DNA of 50,247 nt from a bacterium F11 (GTDB taxonomy: Bacteria > Elusimicrobiota > Elusimicrobia > F11), in contig MSYE01000044.1 of the NCBI GenBank assembly GCA_002176905.1, positions 1-50,247 on the forward strand, in the 5' to 3' direction. Each line of letters begins with the position of its first letter. The stretch's first letter is position 1. Under the pieces are notes generated by a model that was given only the letters and a program-made list of their open reading frames with translations, was not told the DNA's origin and made no database searches. Shown here piece after piece: positions 14,898 through 24,747 of this stretch. A program made the position numbers and the translations under genes.

Positions 14898-16466
14898 CTA
14901 AGCCCCTGTGTAAGTTAAAGGCAAAAGAGACCGCCGAATTTTTGCCCGTTTCCAAATAACAAATCCGAGAAGAATCGAAAAGATGGGCAAGAAAAAGATC
15001 AGCATATTTTTTACCAGAAACCGAATCCCTTCGCTCATTGGGCGAAGAGGACGGATGACCGCCCCGGCTGAGCGAATTTTCAAGAGAGCCTCATCCTGAA
15101 CAGACCAGTCCAACAAATTCATGAAGAGAGAAAAATTTTGGGTACGGGGTGGAAAATCGGTTCGAACAAACCGGGAGGTTCCGAAAACGATCACCCGTCC
15201 CACTGGAGCTTCGTCTTCTTTTCCTTCAATTTTTCCACCGAAAATACCCTCAATGATCAACCCCAAATTGAAAGGCCCCTCTTCTGCCGACTCTTTTTTG
15301 GCATGTCGTTGAAGAGGAGACATAACACTCGGGAAGGGATCCAGCCAGCTGTATTTCGAACTCTTTGCCAAAATTGTATAGGAAAGGTCTTTCTTGCCTT
15401 TGATTTTCAAGGGTGACACAAAAGGAAAAGACAGGACATCAATATCCTTGGTGGCGGGATGGATGCGATCCAAATCACTGGTGAGAGGAAAATACGGAAA
15501 CTCCACCCGGTTGATCCACTGAATGAAACCACGCGTGGATTGAACCTGAATGGTATCAGAACGGGGATCAACAACCAACCCACTTCGAAATTCCACTCCC
15601 CACTCTGCCAGAAGATCTTCCAACCCGGTTTTTAGGGCTGTGGCCCGAAATTCCTTAATGTCAACAATATGCCGATCAATCAAAAGTCCGAGGGTTCCTC
15701 CCAGGACCACCCAACTGGCCAATTTTTCCGCTTGTTCTTCGGAAATCTCAGCGGTGGGCCCAACCAACCAGAGGGATCGGATATCAGAAGGAATCTCCTC
15801 ATCCAAATTCACGTCTACGATTGTAAAAAGCTCGCTCATGGGGGTTTTCAAATCTTTGAGAGCCGCATCTTCAAAGGTCAAGGATTCCCCATTGCTCAAC
15901 ACACCCAATTTGATTTCACCAGGGTGAACCAACTTTTTAATTCGAAGGGTAATTTCGTATTCCAAACCTTTGGTTTGTTGAATAAAGGGAATCATGGCTG
16001 ACTGATCCCCATAGAGAAGAGACATTCCCATAAAGCAGTCTCTTACCTCACGGCGGTTCCGCTCCCGCACATCCAACTTCACGGGCGCAATTCCGGCTTG
16101 AATGGCCTGTTGGCGAATCTTGTCTGACTGACTCGGATCCAAATACTCGATCCGGATCTTTCCTTTGGAGGCGCGTTTGTATTCGGAGAGCAAATCGTGA
16201 ATGTATTGCTCATTGAGTTTCAAATTGGGAGGAAGCTTGGAGGAAAAAAAGAGCCGAATGAGAAGTGGGTCATCCAAATCTTTCAACAATTGTTTGGAGC
16301 CCTTCGAAATAGAATAGATTTTCCCCTCCGAGGTATCCATTCGTATGGGAAGATACCCAACCACGAAATTCAGGATCAAAATAGATCCCGCCAAAAGAAG
16401 GGCAGCCGTCCAAGAATAAAGGTTTTTCTGACGGCGTAACTTTTGAACGTGTGTCAGATCGGCCAT
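14898..16466 (-). CDS. GldG-family ABC-associated protein
   Basis: 522 aa. N-terminal span (about 17-38: WTAALLLAGSILILNFVVGY), a large periplasmic part and a C-terminal span (FFLPIFSILLGFVIW). GldG hallmarks: SISKGSKQLLKDLDDPLLIRLFFSS, LPPNLKLNEQYIHDLLSEY, IEYLDPSQSDK and the internal GATase-like segment RSLWLVGPTAEISEEQAEKL. In gliding Bacteroidetes GldA/F/G form an ABC complex linked to motility; outside that group similar operons are of unknown cargo. It sits between the permease and DUF4340 genes. Confidence 0.88.
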   Translation of the reverse strand: MADLTHVQKLRRQKNLYSWTAALLLAGSILILNFVVGYLPIRMDTSEGKIYSISKGSKQLLKDLDDPLLIRLFFSSKLPPNLKLNEQYIHDLLSEYKRASKGKIRIEYLDPSQSDKIRQQAIQAGIAPVKLDVRERNRREVRDCFMGMSLLYGDQSAMIPFIQQTKGLEYEITLRIKKLVHPGEIKLGVLSNGESLTFEDAALKDLKTPMSELFTIVDVNLDEEIPSDIRSLWLVGPTAEISEEQAEKLASWVVLGGTLGLLIDRHIVDIKEFRATALKTGLEDLLAEWGVEFRSGLVVDPRSDTIQVQSTRGFIQWINRVEFPYFPLTSDLDRIHPATKDIDVLSFPFVSPLKIKGKKDLSYTILAKSSKYSWLDPFPSVMSPLQRHAKKESAEEGPFNLGLIIEGIFGGKIEGKEDEAPVGRVIVFGTSRFVRTDFPPRTQNFSLFMNLLDWSVQDEALLKIRSAGAVIRPLRPMSEGIRFLVKNMLIFFLPIFSILLGFVIWKRAKIRRSLLPLTYTGA

Positions 16467-16469
16467 ACG

Positions 16470-17198
16470 CTAAAATCTCCTCGTGGACAACCGTTGAACC
16501 GTAAAATAAAGGAAAATAAAAATCATGGAACCAAAATAAAAGAAATCACGAAAATCCCAAACACCCCGCCCCATGGTTTGAAGATGCGACACGATTCCTA
16601 AGAAATCCGCAAGCTGAGAAAAAATACCGGGGATCAAATGATAAAACTGGCCAATAAAAAAGAAAAAGGTGCAAAAAACATTCCCCAAAATGAGGGCCAC
16701 AACCTGATTCTTCGCCAATGAAGAAGCCCATATTCCCAACGCCCCATAAAGGAGACACAACAACAACAAACCCACCAAAATACCAATGCTGCTCCCCCAA
16801 TCCATTCCCATGGGATGATCCGTCAGAAATGAAATAAAGATGGGATAAAAACCCAGCCCCATAATGAGGAAGGCAGCCAAAATGGCAAATCCCAAATATT
16901 TTCCGAGAACAATTTCCCAATCACGAACTGGAAGCGTTGAAAGCGATTCAAATGTCCCACTTCGAATTTCGTCTGAAATCAAGCCCATCGTCAAAGCGGG
17001 AATCACAAACCATAATATCCACGGCGCAATGACCCCAACCGAATTGATGGTGGCCTGGTTGTTGTCCAAAAATTCTGATCCAAAAATCCATCCGATAAAC
17101 CCATAGAAGAAAATGGCCACAATATAGGCCACGGGAGATTCAATGGAATGGCGGAATGTCCGAAAGGCAATGGTTTTGATAACGGAATGATTTAACAT
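16470..17198 (-). CDS. ABC-2 permease, GldF-like
   Basis: 242 aa with six predicted membrane spans. ABC-2 features: TFRHSIESPVAYIVAIFFYGF at the start, the SDEIRSGTFESLSTLPVRDWEIVLGKY motif region joining spans, and the long final hydrophobic segments. It directly abuts the ATPase gene (start at 17198, ATPase stop at 17199) and precedes the GldG-like gene by 3 nt, so one operon encodes the full transporter. Confidence 0.88.
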   Translation of the reverse strand: MLNHSVIKTIAFRTFRHSIESPVAYIVAIFFYGFIGWIFGSEFLDNNQATINSVGVIAPWILWFVIPALTMGLISDEIRSGTFESLSTLPVRDWEIVLGKYLGFAILAAFLIMGLGFYPIFISFLTDHPMGMDWGSSIGILVGLLLLCLLYGALGIWASSLAKNQVVALILGNVFCTFFFFIGQFYHLIPGIFSQLADFLGIVSHLQTMGRGVWDFRDFFYFGSMIFIFLYFTVQRLSTRRF

Positions 17199-18170
17199 TT
17201 ATTTTCTCCCCCTCTCAGCAACCAAATGGGGATCATGCTCTTTTGTTAACGCACTAAAAATTTCTTCTAAATTTAATTTCTCTTGCTTTAAGGCCAAGAT
17301 GGGCCACTTTTTCTTAACCGCGATCCGAAACACTTCTTCTCGCAAATCCACCTTCGAATCCGACTCAACAACAAACAAATCCTCTGCCTCTTCTGTGGCG
17401 GGCTGAACCTGAACCTGATGGACTCCTTTCAAATCTTTCAAGGATGACTCAACATCCGCAATGGGCCCTTTCAAAGAGACCAACAGACGTGTGACATTCT
17501 GAAGCGATCCTCCAATCTGGCTGGGACTTCCATCAGCCACAATTTTTCCCTTATTAATAATGATGATGCGGTCACAGGTGGATTGAACTTCGCTAAGGAT
17601 ATGAGTTGAAAGAAGGAGTGTTTTTTCAGACTTCAAATTCTGAATGAGCCCCCGCACTTCTTTAACCTGATTGGGATCAAGGCCTGAGGTGGGCTCATCA
17701 AGGATCAAAATATCGGGGTCATGAAGAATGGCTTGGGCCAACCCCACTCTTTGTCGGAATCCTTTTGACAATTCTCCCAGTTTTTTTCCCACCACAGAAC
17801 CCAAGGAACAGAGTTTTAAAACATATTTAACCCGGTCCATCCGCCTCGCCAAATCATCAAGGCCACGTAACTTGCCAATAAAATGAAGGTAGTCGGTGAC
17901 TTCTATATCGTCAGGAAGAGGATTGTTTTCGGGTAAGTATCCCAGCCGGCGGCGAATCTCAAGCGAATGGGTGGATAGATCTTGATCCAGAAGTGAGGCA
18001 GTACCATCATCTGGCGTAAGATAACCTGTCAACAACCGCATGGTTGTGGTCTTTCCTGCGGCATTGGGACCCAGGAAACCAACCAACTGCCCTTTCGGAA
18101 CGTCAAAACTGATCCCATCAACGGCGAGGGTTGTCTCAAATCTTTTGGTTAAGTTTTCAACTCGAATCAT
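17199..18170 (-). CDS. ABC transporter ATPase, GldA-like
   Basis: 323 aa. Walker A GPNAAGKTTTMRLL (Ala in place of the usual Gly within the loop, still fitting GxxxxGKT), Q-loop region LGYLPENNPLPDD, signature LSKGFRQRVGLAQAIL, Walker B ILILDEPTSGLDPNQ, H-loop STHILSEVQ. A C-terminal ~100-residue extension (LLVSLKGPIADVESSLKDLK onward) is common in GldA/CcmA-type ATPases. First gene of the four-gene transporter operon. Confidence 0.93.
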   Translation of the reverse strand: MIRVENLTKRFETTLAVDGISFDVPKGQLVGFLGPNAAGKTTTMRLLTGYLTPDDGTASLLDQDLSTHSLEIRRRLGYLPENNPLPDDIEVTDYLHFIGKLRGLDDLARRMDRVKYVLKLCSLGSVVGKKLGELSKGFRQRVGLAQAILHDPDILILDEPTSGLDPNQVKEVRGLIQNLKSEKTLLLSTHILSEVQSTCDRIIIINKGKIVADGSPSQIGGSLQNVTRLLVSLKGPIADVESSLKDLKGVHQVQVQPATEEAEDLFVVESDSKVDLREEVFRIAVKKKWPILALKQEKLNLEEIFSALTKEHDPHLVAERGRK

Positions 18171-18253
18171 AGATAAAAAAAGAAATCAGAAAATTTGGAC
18201 AACTCATATTTATCCAAATTTGAAAATAATTTCAAGTGCTTAATTTATGAAAT

Positions 18254-19666
18254 TTATTGAAGGTAGCCTAGAGATTTTAACTTTTCAAGCAAATGGTCGG
18301 AGATGACAGTTGTTCTTTCAAGAAGATTTCCTTTTCTTTTCAGGGCCTTCAGGTGCGCGTTTATTCTCCGCTTAAAACGATCAAGGATCTTTGGTCTCTT
18401 GCTTACCAGGTTCTTCTTCTCCAGGGAATCCTTGTTCATATCAAAAAGTTTCATCTGATGTCTCGGATGGTTCCAGATAAGTTTGAAACGATTGTTTTGC
18501 GCCGAGATCACATTGGGATTGCGTCTTGTTGCAGTGGCAAAAGCCCAACTGGTTCCTGAAAGGGATTTTCCGTTAAGAAGAGGGGTTATGTCACGTCCGG
18601 CCAAATCCGGCATCTGAACGGTTATACCCGCTTGTTGCATCAAAGTGGGCATAATATCAAGCCAACTGACCGTCTCATTAATAACTCTCTTCTTGGGAGC
18701 GGTCCCGGGCAATCGAATCAAGAGAGGGACATTGAGAAGTTCCGAAAACAAGGTGTGGCCATGAGCCCAACTGCCATGATCAAAAAGTTCTTCTCCGTGA
18801 TCAGATGTAAGAACCACCGTACTGTTCTCCAAAAGCCCCATCTCTTCAATGGATTTTAAGAACGGTCCCAAACGGCGATCAAACTTCCGAACCCCTGCCG
18901 CATAACAATTTCGCCAGTTTCGGACATGATAGGCTTTCTTGGATCCTCGCCATGGAATCCGATATCCCAATTCATGCGGAATTTTTTTCCGTTGTTTTTT
19001 TGTCAAAACCTGATCCTCTCCTAAACTGGGGCTTTGGGAAAGAATGGAAAAATCCTCTCCTTGGCATTGATAGGGACCATGAACATCCATAAAGTGGAGA
19101 TAGAGAAAGAACGGTTGGCGAATTTTTCCTTTTCGAATCAGACGAAGGGCTTTGTTTAAAAGAGGAGTGGCAGAGAACACATCGGTATTGGGCCGGGGTT
19201 CATAGTATTGATTGAATCCCTGTTGATACCCAAACCGGCGAATCAAAAAATCGTTTGCTACCAATCCCACGGTGTCATATCCAGCACCTTGAAGAACCTC
19301 AGCCAATGTCACGGCTTCTTCTGAGAGAACACTGGATTTCACTTTCTTGCTCACCTTTTTCCAATGCATACCCAAATGATCCGTAACCCGATGGGTTTGA
19401 GGATCCAAGGAGGTAAACAATGACGCCACCGAAGGTTTTGTCCAAGGCGAGTTAACAATGCAACGTGTAAATCGGACAGAGGAATCGGCAAATCTATCAA
19501 TATTAGAGGAAATATCCCCTTTAAACCCGTAACACCCCAAGTAATCGGCCCGCAAAGTATCAACAACAATAACAATGATATTCGGACGAATATCATTTGT
19601 TGGGGCAGACATTAAAGGGGGAACAAAAAGAAACAGAGATAGAATGAGGGGTATATTTTTTTTCAA
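18254..19666 (-). CDS. Sulfatase-like hydrolase with Thr at the nucleophile position
   Basis: 470 aa from a TTG, with signal peptide (KNIPLILSLFLFVPPLMSA). Alkaline-phosphatase superfamily, sulfatase branch: metal site VVDTLRADYLGCYG (Asp36), VLTSDHGEELFDHG and the C-terminal SLEKKNLV pattern. The C/S-x-P-S-R formylglycine motif is replaced by T76-K-P-S-V, so it cannot be a classical formylglycine sulfatase. Thr nucleophiles occur in the same fold in phosphoethanolamine or phosphoglycerol transferases. Presumed periplasmic; substrate unknown. It starts 20 nt after mfd ends. Confidence 0.8.
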   Translation of the reverse strand: MKKNIPLILSLFLFVPPLMSAPTNDIRPNIIVIVVDTLRADYLGCYGFKGDISSNIDRFADSSVRFTRCIVNSPWTKPSVASLFTSLDPQTHRVTDHLGMHWKKVSKKVKSSVLSEEAVTLAEVLQGAGYDTVGLVANDFLIRRFGYQQGFNQYYEPRPNTDVFSATPLLNKALRLIRKGKIRQPFFLYLHFMDVHGPYQCQGEDFSILSQSPSLGEDQVLTKKQRKKIPHELGYRIPWRGSKKAYHVRNWRNCYAAGVRKFDRRLGPFLKSIEEMGLLENSTVVLTSDHGEELFDHGSWAHGHTLFSELLNVPLLIRLPGTAPKKRVINETVSWLDIMPTLMQQAGITVQMPDLAGRDITPLLNGKSLSGTSWAFATATRRNPNVISAQNNRFKLIWNHPRHQMKLFDMNKDSLEKKNLVSKRPKILDRFKRRINAHLKALKRKGNLLERTTVISDHLLEKLKSLGYLQ

Positions 19667-19686
19667 CTAAATTAAAGCTCTCCTTA

Positions 19687-22600
19687 TTATTTTGACTTAT
19701 CTGATTCCGACTTAAACACCAAACGAACAAATCGTCCCAGTCCATCCAACACATTTTCATCCTCATGAAGGAAAAACCGAACACCCGGTGGATTACCAGG
19801 AATAAGAGATAATACATTTTCTTTTTCGCCTATGATGACTTGATACGATTCTTCACTCAATTGAACTGAAGGTCGAAAAGCAATGAGAAGCGCATCATCT
19901 TGTTGATGAACTTCCGAAACCCCTTTCGTTTTAAGGGTTAAGCGCAACGCGGCAGCATCAAAAAAGGTCTTGGCTGGACGTGGCAAGGGTCCACATCGAT
20001 CAATTAACTCTTCTTTTAGTTTGGCCAGTTCATCTTGGGAGGCATTCAAGACACGTTTGTACATTTGTATCCGCTCGGATTCCGCCGGCAAATAATCATC
20101 CGGTAAGTAGGCAGACAAAGACAGCTCCATTGAAGGTCCCTGCGGATCTTCATCCTCCGCCTCTCCTTTAAGTCTCCGAACTTCATCATTGAGGAGATGA
20201 CTATACGTCTCAAGGCCCACCGCCGCCATGTTGCCGTGTTGTTGAGGTCCCAACATGTTCCCCGCCCCACGTATTTCCATGTCCCGCATGGCCAATCTCA
20301 AACCCGATCCAAGTGCAGTAAACTCTCTTAAGGCCTCCAAGCGCTTTTTGGCTTCTGATGTTATGTTCTTGGCGGAGTAGAAAAGATAGCAATAGGCTTT
20401 TCGGGTGGAGCGCCCCACCCGACCCCGCAATTGATAAAGTTGGGCCAACCCCATTTCCTCAGCTTCTTCCACAATCAACGTGTTGACGGATGGAATGTCC
20501 AAACCGCTCTCAATAATGGTGGTGGCCAACAACATATCCACTTTGCGATGAAGAAAATCATACATGGCCTTCTCCAGTGAGGCCTCTTTCATCTGACCGT
20601 GAACCATGGCAATGCGAATGGTGGGCAAAACCGACTCCAACCACTCTTTTCGCGATAGCAATGTCTTCACCCGATTGTGAACGTAAAAAACTTGCCCCCC
20701 CCGATCCAATTCTTCTTGAACCGCCCGGGCCATGATGTCGTTGTTAAACAAACCAACGTGGGTACCGATGGGCAATCGTCCTTCTGGAGGCGTCTCAATG
20801 ATCGATAAATCCTTTATCCCCCCCATCGCCGAGGCCAAGGTTCGAGGAATCGGGGTTGCGGTCAGAGACAACACATCCACATTTTCCCGCAACGAGAAAA
20901 TTTGATTCTTTTGTTTGACCCCAAACCGATGTTCCTCATCAATAATAAGAAGACCCAAATCCTTTAAATGAATATCCTTGGATAAAAGCCGGTGAGTCCC
21001 GATGATGATGTCCACCCCACCGGAATTTAGCCCTTCCAATATTTTCTTTTGTTCTGATTTTTCTTGAAACCGAGACAAGAGCCGGATAGTGACCGGATAG
21101 TCCACCAACCTTTCACAAAAATTTCGATAATGTTGTTCTGCAAGAATCGTAGTGGGACACAAAAAACATACCTGTTTTCCGGCCAAGGCTGTTTTGAGCG
21201 CCGCCCGCATTGCTATCTCGGTCTTCCCGTATCCCACATCGCCACAAATCAGACGATCCATCGCTTTGATGCTGGTCATGTCCCGTTCCACTTCCTCTAG
21301 TGTCTTGGTCTGATCCTGGGTCAACTTATAAAGGAAACTTTCACCAAACTCCTCCTCCATATGGGTTTGGGGTGGAAAGGCATATCCCTGGCGAATCTGA
21401 CGCTTGGCCGCCTTCTTTAACAAATCCGCTGCCAATTTGGCGACGTCTTCTTTTACTTTCGCTTTGACCCGTTCCCATTTTGCGGAATCCAAGCTGGACA
21501 GAGGTGGACGTCGACCCTCCGAGCCCAAATATTTCTGAACTTGCTGCAATTCAAAAATTGGAACATAAAGTTTATCTCCCCCTTTGTACTCCAAGGCAAG
21601 GAATTCGGAGGTGACCTTTCCCACCTCTAGAGAGCGAAGCCCAAGGAACCGACCAATCCCATGTTTCTCATGTACCAAGAAATCTTGTGGCTTCAAGTCC
21701 ACCAGGGAGGACAAACCCTGTCCTTCTTGAAATTTTGGAAGTTGAATCCGTTTCCGGTATCGACCAAATATTTCACTGTTGGCCAACACCGCCTGGCGAT
21801 AAGTTGGATTCAGAAATCCATGTTCCAAATCACCAATCAAAAGAGGTGGACACCAAGGCGCTCGTTGGCCTTTGGCCGCAAAAAGTGGATCATCCAACAA
21901 TTCTTCCAAGCGATCCCGTTCCCCCTCATTGTGACAATAAATGACCACACGCCAATCTTCTTCATGCCATTGAACCAATTGATTCCGGACAGCCTCAATG
22001 TGGCCACCAAAAATGGGTGGGGGTTGATATTGCTCATGATTTTCCGATAAGGATTGCGGAACAACCAGCGTGGTTTTGGATTGGATTAATCCCTCCGGCA
22101 GAACAAAATCATCATTTCCTTTTGAGAAAACAAAACAGTCATATTCTTCTTTTAGGGTTAGAGTTAAATTCTTGTCCTTACCGGATTCAACGGGATAGAG
22201 AATGGCTTCGGTGCGATACGATTCGGACCGTTGGGTGGTAAGATTCACGAGGCGGATGGCTTCAATGGTGTCCAAATTCCAGGTGATGCGATAGGGGACA
22301 GCCTCCCCTGGAGACCAAATGTCAATCACATCTCCTCTAATAACATACTCTCCCACCACTTCAAGATATTCCGCCCGAGAGTAATTGGCCAAGGCAAGGC
22401 GATCCTCAAATTCGGAACGCCGAAACGTTTGACCCGGATGTATTGGAAACGTTCTTTCTTTGAGAACATCAGGGGAATCGCATGGCAAGGTTAGTCCTTG
22501 AATGGAACTCACCAATACCTTGGCTTTTCCAAAAAGCCAATCATAGAGACTAACCTGTCTCAATGGTTCATCATGAATAAGATAAGGAACAACTTCAAAA

Positions 22601-22788
22601 GAAGCCGGAGCAGCCCAATCTTGAGGCAATTTAAATAGAGATTTCAGCGCATCAACCGTATCCAACACATCATCGTCATCCGGCACCACAATCAACACCT
22701 TCTCAGATGTGGATTGTTGCAGGAACCACCAAGGAAAAGCTCCTTTGGTCACACCACCCAGTTTTTTTGCAGTAAGGTCCAGGGTCAT
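19687..22788 (-). CDS. mfd: Transcription-repair coupling factor Mfd
   Basis: 1033 aa from an ATG sharing one base with the preceding stop (TAATG); a GTG four codons upstream is possible. Mfd displaces stalled RNA polymerase and recruits UvrA. Domains in order: UvrB-like N-terminal region, RNAP-interacting domain (FLVHEKHGIGRFLGLRSLEV, around residue 370), RecG-like helicase with Walker A ICGDVGYGKTEIAMRA, DEEH box (LIIDEEHRFGVKQK), SLTATPIPRTLA, motif VI QLRGRVGRS, and the C-terminal TRCF domain (LPDDYLPAESERIQMYKR). About 110 residues shorter than the E. coli protein. Confidence 0.97.
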   Translation of the reverse strand: MTLDLTAKKLGGVTKGAFPWWFLQQSTSEKVLIVVPDDDDVLDTVDALKSLFKLPQDWAAPASFEVVPYLIHDEPLRQVSLYDWLFGKAKVLVSSIQGLTLPCDSPDVLKERTFPIHPGQTFRRSEFEDRLALANYSRAEYLEVVGEYVIRGDVIDIWSPGEAVPYRITWNLDTIEAIRLVNLTTQRSESYRTEAILYPVESGKDKNLTLTLKEEYDCFVFSKGNDDFVLPEGLIQSKTTLVVPQSLSENHEQYQPPPIFGGHIEAVRNQLVQWHEEDWRVVIYCHNEGERDRLEELLDDPLFAAKGQRAPWCPPLLIGDLEHGFLNPTYRQAVLANSEIFGRYRKRIQLPKFQEGQGLSSLVDLKPQDFLVHEKHGIGRFLGLRSLEVGKVTSEFLALEYKGGDKLYVPIFELQQVQKYLGSEGRRPPLSSLDSAKWERVKAKVKEDVAKLAADLLKKAAKRQIRQGYAFPPQTHMEEEFGESFLYKLTQDQTKTLEEVERDMTSIKAMDRLICGDVGYGKTEIAMRAALKTALAGKQVCFLCPTTILAEQHYRNFCERLVDYPVTIRLLSRFQEKSEQKKILEGLNSGGVDIIIGTHRLLSKDIHLKDLGLLIIDEEHRFGVKQKNQIFSLRENVDVLSLTATPIPRTLASAMGGIKDLSIIETPPEGRLPIGTHVGLFNNDIMARAVQEELDRGGQVFYVHNRVKTLLSRKEWLESVLPTIRIAMVHGQMKEASLEKAMYDFLHRKVDMLLATTIIESGLDIPSVNTLIVEEAEEMGLAQLYQLRGRVGRSTRKAYCYLFYSAKNITSEAKKRLEALREFTALGSGLRLAMRDMEIRGAGNMLGPQQHGNMAAVGLETYSHLLNDEVRRLKGEAEDEDPQGPSMELSLSAYLPDDYLPAESERIQMYKRVLNASQDELAKLKEELIDRCGPLPRPAKTFFDAAALRLTLKTKGVSEVHQQDDALLIAFRPSVQLSEESYQVIIGEKENVLSLIPGNPPGVRFFLHEDENVLDGLGRFVRLVFKSESDKSK

Positions 22789-24161
22789 TAAGTTCGGCAC
22801 TCCAGTGTTGTCACAGATTCGATATGGGATGTATGAGGAAACATATCCACAGGCGTCACTTTTTTTACCACAAATCTTTTAGATAAGAACTTCAGATCTC
22901 TGGCCAAGGTTCCCGGATAACAAGAAACATAAACAATTTTTTTTGGCCTAACACGCAACAGTGCCGTTAACAACGAAGGGTCACACCCTGTTCGAGGCGG
23001 ATCCAAAAGAACCTTAAGCCGAGATCCTTCTTCTCTAATCCATGAGCGAGAGGGATCTTGAAAAACATTTTCTGCTTTCATACAAGAAAACTCAACATTC
23101 CTTACTTTGTTCAATTGGGCATTCATTTTGGCATGGCGAACAGCCGATGCCACCACCTCGACCCCCAATACATATTTCACTTTGTCGGCCGCCAAGATGG
23201 CCAGGCAACCCACTCCCGAATACAAATCCAGCAAAAGGTCACTGGGATCTGGATCCAACGCCTCAATGGCTTTCTGATACAAAAGGGCGGCCGCCTGGGT
23301 ATTGACCTGAAAAAAGGAACCGGGGCCATACCGAAACAACCGGCCACAGAGTTCCTCTTCCAAAAAATCACTTCCACCAATTCGATTCCAGTGCGAACCC
23401 AAAATAACATTTCCACGCGCCGATTGAATATTTTGGTGAAGTCCCAAAACTTGAGGAAATTGAGATCGAAGTTCTTTACCGAATTGATTTTTATCTCTGA
23501 ACTCTGAAGATTTTGTCACAAGCACAACCAGCGCCTGAGCTTTCTGATTGGTTCGAATGAGAAGATGCCTTAGCCAGCCTTGGTGCCGATCCTCATCATA
23601 CGCGGACCAATGGTGTTGATTGGCGTATTGACGAACAAATTGAAAGATATCTACCGAAAGGGTGGACTGGATGGGACAATCATCAAACTCAACAATCTGA
23701 TGAGAAGCGGGAGCAAAGAAACCGCCGATAATCTTTCCTTTCTCTTTTCGAAAGGGAATCTGAACTTTGTTTCGATATCGCCACGACTCAGGGGAAGACA
23801 ACACGGATTCAACCGGCGGCTGAGAGAGACCGCCCAAGCGTTCCAATGTTTCACTGATCAATATTTTCTTGGAAGTTCCCTGAAATCCGATGTCCATGTG
23901 TTGCCACTCACATCCTCCACACCAGAGAGGAAAAGCTTGGGATTGGAAGTGCAATGAACATCGGGGTTGTATGCGGTGAGGCGAAGAGGTTTTAACTGAA
24001 ACAGGAAGGAATCGAGAATAATTTTTCTTGCTCGATTGGGAAACACACTGAACTACTTCCCCGGGCAACGTATAGGGCACGAAAACCACTTTCTCATTAA
24101 GTCGGCCTATACCTTCCCCTCCGTTTGCCAATCGATCTATTTTGAGGGTAGTCGATTTCAC
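22788..24161 (-). CDS. rlmD: 23S rRNA (uracil-C5)-methyltransferase, RlmD/RumA family
   Basis: 457 aa from a GTG. N-terminal TRAM domain (GRLNEKVVFVPYTLPGEVV), a Fe-S cysteine cluster (CSLHFQ... with LWCGGCEWQHM), SAM-binding motif LLDLYSGVGCLAI, and the methyltransferase motifs LLDPPRTGCDPSL and the catalytic Cys in VYVSCYPGTLARDL. The family methylates U1939 (RlmD) or U747 in 23S rRNA, or tRNA U54; which uridine is modified cannot be told from sequence alone. The stop overlaps the mfd start by one base. Confidence 0.9.
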   Translation of the reverse strand: MKSTTLKIDRLANGGEGIGRLNEKVVFVPYTLPGEVVQCVSQSSKKNYSRFLPVSVKTSSPHRIQPRCSLHFQSQAFPLWCGGCEWQHMDIGFQGTSKKILISETLERLGGLSQPPVESVLSSPESWRYRNKVQIPFRKEKGKIIGGFFAPASHQIVEFDDCPIQSTLSVDIFQFVRQYANQHHWSAYDEDRHQGWLRHLLIRTNQKAQALVVLVTKSSEFRDKNQFGKELRSQFPQVLGLHQNIQSARGNVILGSHWNRIGGSDFLEEELCGRLFRYGPGSFFQVNTQAAALLYQKAIEALDPDPSDLLLDLYSGVGCLAILAADKVKYVLGVEVVASAVRHAKMNAQLNKVRNVEFSCMKAENVFQDPSRSWIREEGSRLKVLLDPPRTGCDPSLLTALLRVRPKKIVYVSCYPGTLARDLKFLSKRFVVKKVTPVDMFPHTSHIESVTTLECRT

Positions 24162-24168
24162 AACTCTA

Positions 24169-24456
24169 TTAAGACAACAGCGACAGGGCTTCTTTCCCTG
24201 TCATTCCTATTTTGACTCCCTTTTCCTCGGCCTTTTTGGTCATTCCTTGAATAGAGGCCTTTAACAGGTCATCCACTGTTTTCACTCCCTTGACCATGGC
24301 CGCCGATACCCCCAATTTTTCAGCAGCAGAGAGGTTCAAATATCCACACATAACAAATCCATTAGAAGAATAGACTCCCACCAAAGGAGCTGTAGGAAGG
24401 GGAATCTCAAATCCCTGTTCTTTTTTACCGTTTATTTCAACTTCAACTTGAGCCAA
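24169..24456 (-). CDS. DUF1805 (YunC-like) protein
   Basis: 95 aa from a TTG with AGGAGG 8 nt upstream. The family core LVGVYSSNGFVMCGYLNLSA followed by KLGVSAAMVKGVKTVDDLL is intact; the C-terminal half ends GMTGKEALSLL. DUF1805 has a compact alpha/beta fold of unknown biochemical role. It lies 7 nt before the RlmD-like gene and heads the mfd cluster on the minus strand. Confidence 0.88.
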   Translation of the reverse strand: MAQVEVEINGKKEQGFEIPLPTAPLVGVYSSNGFVMCGYLNLSAAEKLGVSAAMVKGVKTVDDLLKASIQGMTKKAEEKGVKIGMTGKEALSLLS

Positions 24457-24562
24457 TTTCAGTTCCTCCTATATATATATGCAAACCATCAGGGGCCATT
24501 CTATCACTTGCCATTTGCCATAACCAATGATCCCCAACCAGCCGAACAAGATTCGGTTCGAT

Positions 24563-24597
24563 GGACCCGCGGACTCACGACGGTCCCCTCTTTTTTT
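24563..24597 (+). terminator. Weak hairpin with T-tract upstream of the MetE-like genes (possible leader)
   Basis: GGACC (24563-24567) can pair with GGTCC (24582-24586), followed by CCTC and seven T (24591-24597); another small hairpin (CGAAC/GTTCG) precedes it. The stem is only 5 bp. It lies in a 290-bp gap between divergent genes, where a terminator of neither gene is expected, so an attenuator in the metE-like leader is possible. I recognise no known SAM or cobalamin riboswitch. Confidence 0.3.
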
Positions 24598-24612
24598 CAA
24601 CAATCTCTCACA

Positions 24613-24642
24613 CATTCGCTGATGCGATCGCCTCAGCGAATG
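24613..24642. repeat. 30-bp near-perfect palindrome
   Basis: CATTCGCTGA at 24613-24622 and its complement TCAGCGAATG at 24633-24642 flank TGCGATCGCC, itself built on the palindrome GCGATCGC; 28 of 30 positions are symmetrical. It is about 105 nt upstream of the MetE-like gene start. Candidate operator or hairpin; no identity assigned. Confidence 0.6.
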
Positions 24643-24747
24643 CAAAGGCAACAGGGTCAAATGATATATTAAACTGCTTGATACCGAGACTTGAACGACA
24701 GGTGCAGGTCGTGTACAATGCTAATGGTTTTCCCTACCTAAGAAAAC

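Noticed and set aside
24457..24747. SAM or cobalamin riboswitch before the MetE-like genes
   Set aside because: None of the conserved core strings of these riboswitches could be recognised on either strand.
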